In this document: piece after piece, positions 1 to 6,577 of the stretch | How positions within the stretch are numbered: position 1 is the first letter of the stretch | How the letters are laid out: every line of letters begins with the position of its first letter | DNA from: JBBRLA01 sp038231615 | Lineage (GTDB): Bacteria > Myxococcota_A > Polyangia > Palsa-1104 > JAEUJZ01 | DNA length: 15,333 bases | Direction: 5' to 3' | NCBI GenBank assembly: GCA_038231615.1 | Contig: JBBRLA010000131.1 | Location: forward strand, 1-15,333 | Position numbers and translations under genes: made by a program | Notes under the pieces: generated by a model | Database searches by the model: none | What the model was told of the DNA's origin: nothing | Seen by the model: only the letters and a program-made list of their open reading frames with translations

Positions 1-36
1 TACCTAGTCAAACCGCTTAATCACGCGGCGATCACG

Positions 37-169
37 TGCGTTGAGGGCGGTTTACGTCTCCCCCACGGATTCGCATTCGCGAATCCATGGGAGGTGCCCC
101 CACGCCGCCGTGCTCACGGCCAGTAGGCCGCTCCGCTCGCCGTCTCCGGGCGCACTCGCCCTCAACGCA
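37..169. repeat. Interspersed palindromic repeat, copy 1 (diverged)
   Basis: Outer arms TGCGTTGAGGGCG (37-49) and CGCCCTCAACGCA (157-169) are perfect 13-bp inverted repeats. Inside lie hairpin 1, GGATTCGC-ATTC-GCGAATCC (67-86), and hairpin 2, CGGCC-AGTA-GGCCG (117-130). The core from about 50 to 141 is clearly similar to 7018-7112 of copy 3, including the shared block GGTGCCCCCAC. The outer arms have a different sequence from those of copies 2 and 3, yet are still self-complementary. The copy lies just downstream of the last gene of the minus-strand cluster. Confidence 0.8.
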
Positions 170-235
170 AGTGCTCGCCGCTCTTGCGCTTCGCGCTTGA
201 TAACCGCGGCGCTTCGCGATCAATTCACTTGCGTT
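164..235. repeat. Inverted repeat around the stop codon of the RdgC-like C-terminal gene
   Basis: AACGCAAGTG (164-173) is the exact reverse complement of CACTTGCGTT (226-235). On the minus strand the arm at 235-226 runs up to the TGA stop (222-220) of the gene at 220-1086. The 52-nt interior holds two copies of GCGCTTCGCG and a TTGAT/ATCAA dyad. The left arm overlaps the outer arm of palindromic repeat copy 1, so two folds compete for it. There is no T-tract, so a classic intrinsic terminator is not supported. A transcript-end structure is possible. Confidence 0.5.
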
Positions 236-1086
236 CGGTCCCCGCGCTTGAGGGGGCGAAGGGCCTTGTCTTCGGGAAGGGCCTGTTCGGTAGGGTCGTC
301 TGCGTTGTTCTTTTCGTTCGGGCCGGCCTTGTCGTTCGGGCCGGTAGGGTGCTGGGGGCGGGCAGCGTGATCGGCGGTCCTGGCGATCGGGCCCCTGGCG
401 GTCGGAGCATGGTCTTCCATCTCCAGCGCCAGTTGCTTCTTCTCCAAAATCGACCGCGCCAGCCAGGCGCGGAGCAGTGGCACCGTCTCTCGTTCCCAGA
501 TGGGCCGCAGCCGCTCTTGCAGGAACCCCGAGTAGGCCGCCTGCAGCATGGCATCCATCTCGTCGAGCAGTTCCAGCCGCTCCTGCGCCCGCTGCACGTC
601 CTCCTCGCTGAGCAGCGCCGGCAGTTTGGCCCGCTTCACGTCGAACAACTCCGCCGTCACCGTCAGTTGCCACGTCCGGTCCCCGCGCAAGAGCAGGAGG
701 TCCGCCTCCCGCACCGTCAGCCCGCCCGCAATGGCATAGCGCACGTCCGCTGTCTGCGCGGGGGCCGCGCCCTTGGCGGTGATCTCCCCGGCCCCTTCCC
801 CCAGCGCCTTCAGCACCACCCGCCCGCCAAGCTGCACCCGGAACTCGTCCTTCGTCGCCTGGACCTTTTTTTGGCCCTCCGCCTGCGTGAACCCGCCGCC
901 ACCGTTCTCGTCGTCGGCATGGTAGATGAGCCAGGTCAGGAACTCGCGCCCGAGGAACTTATGATCGATCTGCTCGTCATTCAGCGCCGCCCGCACTGCA
1001 TCGAGAGGAGTCTCTCCCGATTCGTGGATCTGATCCTTGAGGGACGGCTCGCGCCTGTCCCCGCCGCCAAACTGCTTCTTCGCCAT
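220..1086 (-). CDS. RdgC-like C-terminal-domain protein (hypothetical)
   Basis: This 288-aa protein has the block FLGREFLTWLIYHAD (about residues 44-58). From memory this resembles a conserved LGREFLTWLW block found next to, or as part of, RdgC-related proteins in Deltaproteobacteria. After it come alternating strands and a helical stretch (about 165-225) rich in Leu, Glu and Arg. The last 60 residues are low-complexity, with a small tandem repeat GPNDKA/GPNEKN, and look disordered. The start is ATG at 1086, with AGAGG-like pairing about 7 nt upstream. It follows the RdgC N-terminal-like gene by 41 nt on the same strand. My inference is that the two form a two-subunit RdgC-like DNA-binding protein. 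No catalytic motif is visible. If the family resemblance is wrong, the gene is a conserved hypothetical. Confidence 0.65.
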   Translation of the reverse strand: MAKKQFGGGDRREPSLKDQIHESGETPLDAVRAALNDEQIDHKFLGREFLTWLIYHADDENGGGGFTQAEGQKKVQATKDEFRVQLGGRVVLKALGEGAGEITAKGAAPAQTADVRYAIAGGLTVREADLLLLRGDRTWQLTVTAELFDVKRAKLPALLSEEDVQRAQERLELLDEMDAMLQAAYSGFLQERLRPIWERETVPLLRAWLARSILEKKQLALEMEDHAPTARGPIARTADHAARPQHPTGPNDKAGPNEKNNADDPTEQALPEDKALRPLKRGDRTQVN

Positions 1087-1127
1087 GTCCGCCTCTCTCT
1101 ATCTCGATCTTTGCTGAAATCGCAGTA

Positions 1128-1811
1128 TCAACGGCCCGCCACCTGATCCAGTTCATCCACGGGCCTGGTGCCCGGACGCAGCCCCTCGAAGCCGCCGAGC
1201 AGCGCCGCCGTGGGCATGGCCTTCTTCAGCAGGCCCTCCATCTTCTGCTCCTCCGCCATCTCCTGCGCCCACGACCCCGGCCCCTCGGTGTCGATGGCCA
1301 TGCCGAAGCTCTGCACGAACAGCTCCAAGAAGGTCTCGTTCGGCCCCTTGGACTGAGAGAAGAAGTAGAGCTTCTGCTGGTCCACGTTCCACACCATGTC
1401 GGTGGTCTTGATCTTGGGGGGCGTGCGCAGGCGCAGCTCGGCTACGATGATGTCCTTCAGCTCGCGCAGCGCCGTCTTGGGGATCTTGGTCTTGCGCTTC
1501 TCCTCTTCTTCGCGCACCCGCTGCGCCAGGGCGCGCTTCACTTCACCCGCCGACGGCTTGATCACATCCACCCGCAGCGAGAGCAGGATGCGCCCGTCGA
1601 ACCAGAATTTGGTGAAGTCCAGCTCCAGGTCGTCCTGATCGTGCAGGCTGCACCAGCCGATAGATTTCTCCTCGTGGGGATTCTTCTTTGGATTCAGGGG
1701 GATGAGCGCATGCGCCCGCACCCCATTGGTGAAGGTGTCGCGAAAGTCGCGGGGCGGAGTGCCCATCACCCGGTAACGACGAAACGAAATGCTTCCAGAG
1801 AGTGCGCCCAT
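1128..1811 (-). CDS. rdgC: RdgC-family N-terminal-domain protein
   Basis: This 227-aa protein matches the general pattern of RdgC-related proteins. It opens with MGALSGSISFRRYRV, has a tryptophan-rich strand (IGWCSLHDQDD, around 50-60) and the segment WFDGRILLSLRVDVIKPSAG (about 70-89). A charged helix with KRALAQRVREEEEKRKTKIPK follows, then a WNVDQQKLYFFSQSKGPNE strand-turn region. E. coli RdgC is about 300 aa in a single chain, binds dsDNA as a ring-shaped dimer, and restrains RecA-dependent recombination. This copy ends near 227 residues, and a separate downstream gene may supply the rest. ATG at 1811 lies 9 nt after the TGA of the upstream peptidase gene without a clear Shine-Dalgarno, suggesting translational coupling. 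The assignment rests on remembered family pattern and needs a profile search. Confidence 0.65.
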   Translation of the reverse strand: MGALSGSISFRRYRVMGTPPRDFRDTFTNGVRAHALIPLNPKKNPHEEKSIGWCSLHDQDDLELDFTKFWFDGRILLSLRVDVIKPSAGEVKRALAQRVREEEEKRKTKIPKTALRELKDIIVAELRLRTPPKIKTTDMVWNVDQQKLYFFSQSKGPNETFLELFVQSFGMAIDTEGPGSWAQEMAEEQKMEGLLKKAMPTAALLGGFEGLRPGTRPVDELDQVAGR

Positions 1812-1820
1812 GGCCGGGAA

Positions 1821-3350
1821 TCATAGTCGGCCTCGACGGGGATGCCAGTAAATTCGCCTCGGCCGCGGCAGATCGCGAAACTCGCGGGCGGGCGCGGTGA
1901 TCGCCAGGCGGATCGCCGCCAGCGGGGCGTGGTCGTCGAAACGCACCGAGTCCCCCTGCTCGGCGATGCCCAGCCGCCGCCACAGGCCGGGAAGGTCCAC
2001 CGGGACCGGCTGGTTGGCCATTTTCTCATAAAGCTCCGTCAGCACCGGCACCCCCGTGCCCCGATCGCCTTCCGCCAGCAGCCGCAGGATGTCCCACTCC
2101 ACCGAGATGTTCCCGCCCGCCTTCACGATCGCCCGGAAGGCGTCCGCCAGCGACTTGCGGTTTTGCGTCCGCTCGCGAATCTCCACGTCGGCCAAAAGGC
2201 AGAAGAGCGCCCCGCCCCAGTACACCCGTCCCCACGTCGGCGTGTTGTCCAGTCCCTTGTCGCGCCACCCGGGCAGCCCCTCCTTCATGCTCTCGAAGAA
2301 GCCCCGCCACACCTGCGCCGGGGTTTCCTCCCCGGCGCGGGCGCAGACGACGGGCCCGACATAGGTGGCGATGCCCTCCTTCAGCCAGCGGTGGCGACGG
2401 GAAAGCGGCGACATCCCCAGGTGGATCATCTCGTGGGGCAGCACCCAGTCGTCCATCAGGTCCGCCAGGCTGATCTCGCGGCCGACGAACACCACGATGG
2501 CCGCCCCGCCGTGCCCCATGGCGGTGCCCAGCCCGATCCGCGAGCCCCGCGTCGGCAGCACGAACAACGCCAGCCGCGGCACGGGGAACTGCGCGAAGTA
2601 GCTGCCCACCACCTGCGCCGAGCGTACCGCCCACGCCAGGAACTCCTTCTGGCTGCGCTGAAATCCCCCCGGGACCACTGCCACCTCCAGCCGCCCGCCC
2701 ATCACGGTCGCGACCTGCGGCGCAAACGGCCCGAAGCCCGAGTAGGGGCCGTTGTCCAGGTCGTCGGCGTCCGCCTCGTAGGTGTCGGCGACGCCGTCCG
2801 ACGATGGAAAGATCCCGGTGACAAAGTGGACGCCGGGGGGGCAGCTCACGTGCAGCCGGATGCGGGCGTTATCGACCTCCTCGTCTGGGCGCAGCACCCA
2901 GGTGGGCGGCGTGGCCAGGTAGCTCTGTCCCCGGGAGGTGGCCTGGTCCACGTCGCCGGTGGCCTCGGCCGCCTCGGCCAGAAGGAAGCGATAGCGCAGG
3001 CGGCAGCCGGTCTGCGGACAACCCTCTGCCCGCCACCCCCGATCCTTTTGGTCCACCGGCACGAAGAGCGACCCCTGTGCGACCTCCACGTCGCGGACAT
3101 AGCTCTCGAAGCCCGGGTCCACCGCGAACTTCGCCGGGGTGCCCGGCGGGAACACGGCCTCGATGCGCAGCTCGGCGGCGCCCTGGGTGGCACGGACCTC
3201 GTAGTGCCACAGAAGGCCCGCGCCCGCGTCGGGCCCCGTCGAAAGGGCCGGCGGCAGCGGCGAAAGCGGCCGGGGCGCGGGCGGCGGCGGGGCCTTGCAC
3301 GCGGCCCAGGCCACAAAGACCAGAGGGGCCAGCGCCAGCCAGAGGCCCAT
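1821..3350 (-). CDS. Putative M61/M1-like zinc metallopeptidase, lipoprotein
   Basis: The 509-aa product starts with a hydrophobic leader ending in AWAAC (Cys at about residue 18), followed by a proline-rich linker. This fits a lipoprotein signal, although Trp at -3 of the lipobox is unusual. HEMIH (306-310) with WLKEGIATY (322-330) gives the HExxH plus downstream Glu (E325) zinc site of gluzincin peptidases. A later YWGGALFCLLADVEIR segment (about 377-392) resembles the conserved Tyr region of M61 glycyl aminopeptidases. It lacks an obvious PDZ domain. It probably acts in the periplasm or at the outer membrane on an unknown peptide substrate. I chose ATG at 3350 because GAGGGG lies about 6 nt upstream. 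A TTG at 3362 would overlap the GNAT stop (TTGA) and add four residues. Confidence 0.75.
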   Translation of the reverse strand: MGLWLALAPLVFVAWAACKAPPPPAPRPLSPLPPALSTGPDAGAGLLWHYEVRATQGAAELRIEAVFPPGTPAKFAVDPGFESYVRDVEVAQGSLFVPVDQKDRGWRAEGCPQTGCRLRYRFLLAEAAEATGDVDQATSRGQSYLATPPTWVLRPDEEVDNARIRLHVSCPPGVHFVTGIFPSSDGVADTYEADADDLDNGPYSGFGPFAPQVATVMGGRLEVAVVPGGFQRSQKEFLAWAVRSAQVVGSYFAQFPVPRLALFVLPTRGSRIGLGTAMGHGGAAIVVFVGREISLADLMDDWVLPHEMIHLGMSPLSRRHRWLKEGIATYVGPVVCARAGEETPAQVWRGFFESMKEGLPGWRDKGLDNTPTWGRVYWGGALFCLLADVEIRERTQNRKSLADAFRAIVKAGGNISVEWDILRLLAEGDRGTGVPVLTELYEKMANQPVPVDLPGLWRRLGIAEQGDSVRFDDHAPLAAIRLAITAPAREFRDLPRPRRIYWHPRRGRL

Positions 3351-3358
3351 CTGGCCCC

Positions 3359-4081
3359 TCAAAGAGACATTCGCATGAGCAGCGCCTGCTGCCCGTTCTC
3401 ATAAAGCCGCTGGTCCAGCCCGCCATCCTGAAACCCATGCTGCGCAAAGAGCCGCCTGGCCCGCAGGTTCCCCTCCGCCACCGAAAGCCGCACCTCCGCC
3501 ACCGCCGGCCGCGTTCCGTTTATCTGCGCCATCGCGTCGACCATCAGCAGCTTGCCAATGCCCCGGCGCTGGTGCTGGGGCAGCACCCCCACCGCCAAGA
3601 GGTAGGCTATCATCGCCCCCCGCCGCCCAGGCAGGTGCGAGCGCGGCCCCGGGAAGATCTCCATCATGTAAAATCCCACCGGGCCGTTCGGCGTCGCCGC
3701 GATGCGCGACACCACGGTTTGCTCTCGCAGCCATTCCCGCAGGGACTGCCGGTAGTCGCCGAACTCGGTGAACACCGCCACCGCCATCTCCCGCAGGAAG
3801 GGCTCGTCCGCCCGGTTCGCCTGCCGGATCAGCACCTCCCGACGGTCGACCGGTATCGGCGGCATCGGCGGCCCCGGCGTCGTCCCTGGGCCTGGGCCCG
3901 GCGGCGTCCCTGGGACCGGGCCCGGCTTCACCCGTCCCGGCGTGGGCGGCAGCTTGGTCCCCAGCGTTGGGGCCCCCGCTGCCTCGGGTCGACGCCGGGT
4001 CGGCGATTCCGTCTTGTGTTCGACTTTCTGCTCAGACACCGTCTGAAGCCCCGTCCCCCGCGTCGGCGTCGTTGGCGACAT
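3359..4081 (-). CDS. GNAT family N-acetyltransferase
   Basis: The C-terminal part (about 80-240) is a GNAT fold. Motif A reads VGVLPQHQRRGIGKLLM (164-180) with the acetyl-CoA pyrophosphate loop QRRGIG, and motif B reads NLRARRLFAQHGF (205-217). The first 80 residues are low-complexity and rich in Pro, Gly and Thr (about 45-77), probably a disordered linker. ATG at 4081 makes the gene overlap the 3' end of the PP2C gene by 50 nt. A GTG at 4039 would shorten the overlap and remove only tail residues, so the true start is uncertain. The stop overlaps or abuts the peptidase start, indicating co-translation. The acceptor substrate (protein amine or small molecule) cannot be read from the sequence. 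Confidence 0.85.
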   Translation of the reverse strand: MSPTTPTRGTGLQTVSEQKVEHKTESPTRRRPEAAGAPTLGTKLPPTPGRVKPGPVPGTPPGPGPGTTPGPPMPPIPVDRREVLIRQANRADEPFLREMAVAVFTEFGDYRQSLREWLREQTVVSRIAATPNGPVGFYMMEIFPGPRSHLPGRRGAMIAYLLAVGVLPQHQRRGIGKLLMVDAMAQINGTRPAVAEVRLSVAEGNLRARRLFAQHGFQDGGLDQRLYENGQQALLMRMSL

Positions 4082-4796
4082 GGATCAGCACCACCGTGAT
4101 GTTGTCGTCGCCGCCGCGGTCATTTGCCAGGGCCACCAGGAGCCGCGGCACGTCGCAGTAAAAATTCGCCGAGAGCACCCGCGACAGGTCGCCCTCGTCC
4201 AGATAGTTCGACAGCCCGTCGCTGCAAAGCAGGTAGCAGTCCCCGGCCTGCACCGGCCAGATCTCCCCGTCCACCTGCACGTCTCGCTCAAAACCCACGG
4301 ATCTCGTGATGATGTGCCGGAAGCGCGACTCCTTCGCCTCATGCTGCGTCAAAAGCCCCGCCCGCACCTGCTCCTGCACCCACGAGTGATCATCCGTCAG
4401 TTGCTGCGCCTTGCCGTCCCGGTACAGATACCCGCGGGAGTCTCCCACATGGGCGACGAACACCCGACCTCCGGAAAAGAGCATCGAGGTCAGCGTAGTG
4501 CCCATGCCCTGAAGCTCGGGGTCGGTCTGCGCCGCGTCGAAGATGGCGGCCCCCGCCGTGGCCATCGCCCGCCGGAGTTGCCCCAGCACCTCGTCCCGGG
4601 CAGCCTCCGCCGGAGGCAACACCAGCGCCTCGGCCAGGCGGTCCACCGCCATCTTGCTCGCCCGTTCCCCCGCTTGATGCCCGCCCATTCCGTCGGCCAC
4701 GGCGTAAAGTTGCAACTCAGGCGCTACGAGGAAATTGTCCTCGTTGTGATCTCGTTTGCGGCCGACGTCGGTCAGCGCGTAGGGGACAAGGCGCAT
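4032..4796 (-). CDS. PP2C-family Ser/Thr protein phosphatase (PPM, Stp1/PrpC type)
   Basis: This 254-aa protein carries the full set of bacterial PPM motifs: RDHNED (15-20), DGMGGHQAGE (35-44), GMGTTL (97-102), AHVGDSRGYL (115-124), SDGL (192-195) and GGDDNITVV (228-236). The Asp residues that bind the two metal ions are all present. The length is typical for stand-alone bacterial enzymes (about 240-260 aa), and no membrane segment is seen. It dephosphorylates Ser/Thr-phosphorylated proteins in the cytoplasm. It lies 96 nt downstream of spoVR on the same strand, in a cluster headed by the kinase-like PrkA. A kinase/phosphatase pairing is a reasonable inference but is not shown. ATG at 4796 has only a weak Shine-Dalgarno. 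Confidence 0.95.
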   Translation of the reverse strand: MRLVPYALTDVGRKRDHNEDNFLVAPELQLYAVADGMGGHQAGERASKMAVDRLAEALVLPPAEAARDEVLGQLRRAMATAGAAIFDAAQTDPELQGMGTTLTSMLFSGGRVFVAHVGDSRGYLYRDGKAQQLTDDHSWVQEQVRAGLLTQHEAKESRFRHIITRSVGFERDVQVDGEIWPVQAGDCYLLCSDGLSNYLDEGDLSRVLSANFYCDVPRLLVALANDRGGDDNITVVLIHVANDADAGDGASDGV

Positions 4797-4838
4797 GACG
4801 GTGCTCTACACGGTGAGTAAAAAGCAGCTTAGCCGGCT

Positions 4839-4864
4839 TTTCCGGGAGATGCTACCCCCGGAAA
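4839..4864 (-). other. Hairpin between spoVR and the PP2C gene
   Basis: TTTCCGGG (4839-4846) pairs exactly with CCCGGAAA (4857-4864) around a 10-nt loop. On the minus strand the stem is followed by a short AGCCGGCT dyad and then a run of five T about 17 nt downstream, so it is not a standard terminator. It could stabilise or process the mRNA, or partly attenuate expression of the phosphatase and genes below. Confidence 0.45.
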
Positions 4865-4892
4865 CCAAGACCCAACCCAGACCCGCCCGCCC

Positions 4893-6401
4893 CTACCCCA
4901 TTTCATGGGCCTTCTCCGAGTGATCTTTCCCGTCGAAGCGCAGGAGCTTCCCCTTGCCCTCGACCTGAGTCACCAGGCACACCGGGCGCTTCCACACCCG
5001 GCACAGGTTTTGCAGGGTGTCTCGGGCGTGGTCCAGTTTCAGGTCGATGCCCTCGTGCCGGTGCGAGAGGAGCAGCTCGGTCCGGTTCTCGAAGTTCCCA
5101 TCCTGTACGAAGATGAACGGCTGCCCGAAGTTGGTCAGGCGGAACAGCAGCTTGTCCTTCACCTTCTTGAACTCCCGGGTGTCGATCTCCCAGTTGCCGC
5201 TGCGCTCGTTGAAGAGGAACGCATAGAACTTCTGCTCCCGGCAAAACTCTTCGGTGAAGAACTCGTCGATGAAGGTGACGTCGTTGTATAGCTTGCGCAC
5301 CTCGAAGATCTTCTTCTGCCCCTGACCCAGGCGCCGGTCCCATTCCTTGCGCTGGGCCATCTGGTTGCAGTCGTCCCATTCCTTGCCAAAACGCCCCTTG
5401 TTCCAGCGGTCCTCGATGTGGCGGAACAGTTCGATGCCCAGCTTGTACGGGTTAAGCTGCCCCGGCGCCGTCGCCGTTACCGCCGATGCGTTGTCGGCGT
5501 AGTCGATGATCTCCGAGGCCAGCGCCGCTTTCTCGGTCATGATCTTGGAGTGCCAGTAGCTGGCCCAGCCCTCGTTCATGATCTTGGTCTGGGCCTGCGG
5601 GACGAAGTAGTAGGCCTCCTCCCGGATGATCTCCAAAAGGTCCCGCTCCCACCGTTCCAGCGGCGCATTCTCGATGAGGAAAAGCAGCACGTCCCGCTCG
5701 GGCTGCTCGGGGAAGCGCCGCACCCGCTCCTTCTCCTTCTCCTGCTTCTGCCGCTGCTTCTCCAGGTACTCCGGCGGGTTGATGAACTTGTCCATGTACT
5801 GCTTGGAACGGAGGCGCGGCATCTCCTGCGCCTCGGCCTGCTTCTGGTCTTCCTGCACCACCACCGACCGGGAGGGCCGCTTCCCCGAAAACGGAGCGTA
5901 CGGATCGACCAGATTGTCCAGCGAGAGGCAGGTGTCGATGAAGCTTTCGACCTTGTCGATGCCGTGGCGCTCGATGTGCTTGCGCACCCGGGTGGCATGG
6001 TTGGCCATCCCGTCGATCATCTTGCGGTTGGTTTTGCTGAAGTAGAAGTTGTTCTTGAAGAAGTCGCAGTGCCCGAAAACGTGGGCCATGACCATCTTCT
6101 GGTCGACGGTGCTGTTGCCTTCCAGCAAATACGCGAAGCAGGGGTCGTTGTTGATGACCATCTCGTAGATTTTCGAGAGGCCGTACTCGTAGCCCCTGGA
6201 CATCTGCTCATAGTCCATGCCGTAGCGCCAGTGGGGGTAGCGCACCGGGAAGCCGCCGTAGGCCGCGACTTCGTTCATGGTCTTGTAGTCGAGCACCTCG
6301 AAGACCGTCTGGAAGAAGTCGAGGCCGTAGCCGCGGGCGTAGCCTTCGATCTCCTTTTGCAGGTCGGCCAGGTAGGGCGGCAGGGCAGTACTTTTGCTCA
6401 T
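4893..6401 (-). CDS. spoVR: SpoVR/YcgB family protein
   Basis: The 502-aa product is close in length to E. coli YcgB (about 510). The N-terminal half has typical SpoVR blocks: YGLDFFQTVFEVLDYKTMNE (24-43), GGFPVRYPHWRYGMDYE (49-65), YEMVINNDPCFAYLLEGNS (79-97) and MAHVFGHCDFFKNN (105-118). SpoVR affects spore cortex formation in Bacillus, and its homologues are expressed with PrkA and YeaH in many bacteria. Its biochemical function is unknown. ATG at 6401 has AAAAGG about 9 nt upstream. It is separated from the membrane-protein gene by 176 nt that are mostly palindromic repeat copy 2, which may weaken or modulate read-through. The conserved His-rich region could bind a metal, but that is inference. 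Confidence 0.96.
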   Translation of the reverse strand: MSKSTALPPYLADLQKEIEGYARGYGLDFFQTVFEVLDYKTMNEVAAYGGFPVRYPHWRYGMDYEQMSRGYEYGLSKIYEMVINNDPCFAYLLEGNSTVDQKMVMAHVFGHCDFFKNNFYFSKTNRKMIDGMANHATRVRKHIERHGIDKVESFIDTCLSLDNLVDPYAPFSGKRPSRSVVVQEDQKQAEAQEMPRLRSKQYMDKFINPPEYLEKQRQKQEKEKERVRRFPEQPERDVLLFLIENAPLERWERDLLEIIREEAYYFVPQAQTKIMNEGWASYWHSKIMTEKAALASEIIDYADNASAVTATAPGQLNPYKLGIELFRHIEDRWNKGRFGKEWDDCNQMAQRKEWDRRLGQGQKKIFEVRKLYNDVTFIDEFFTEEFCREQKFYAFLFNERSGNWEIDTREFKKVKDKLLFRLTNFGQPFIFVQDGNFENRTELLLSHRHEGIDLKLDHARDTLQNLCRVWKRPVCLVTQVEGKGKLLRFDGKDHSEKAHEMG

Positions 6402-6420
6402 CGTGTGGCCTTTTGGGATC

Positions 6421-6545
6421 TAAACAGAAGCACCTGGACCGGGCATCTTTTGGCGTACCTCCTCGCTTCCTCGGTCACGTACAGTAGTACGCTCCCTCAG
6501 TCGCTGCGGGGGTGCGCCAAAATCTGCTCCGGCCATGTGCTTCTT
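6421..6545. repeat. Interspersed palindromic repeat, copy 2 (short form, intergenic)
   Basis: The 34-nt arms at 6426-6459 and 6511-6544 pair at about 27 of 34 positions; the right arm matches that of copy 3. Hairpin 2 is CGTAC-AGTA-GTACG (6478-6491). Hairpin 1 and its flanks, present in copies 1 and 3, are missing, making this copy about 42 nt shorter. It fills most of the gap between the membrane-protein gene and spoVR. Read on the minus strand it carries an open 47-codon frame (6563-6420) that starts MKSHFS and then matches the in-frame peptide of copy 3 (KKHMAGADFGAPPQRLRER). I regard this frame as repeat-derived rather than a real gene. Confidence 0.9.
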
Positions 6546-6577
6546 GCTGAAATGACTCTTCATCAACGTGACTCGGT

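Noticed and set aside
32..673. Long minus-strand open frame (213 codons) over the left end
   Set aside because: It overlaps the RdgC-like C-terminal gene in another frame, is dominated by Arg, Ala and Gly typical of high-GC shadow frames, and its end is the translation of palindromic repeat copy 1.
1842..3404. 520-codon plus-strand open frame opposite the metallopeptidase
   Set aside because: The composition is rich in Arg, His, Pro and Gly with no recognisable motif, while the opposite strand has an intact zinc site and a good ribosome site. It is a shadow of high-GC codon use.
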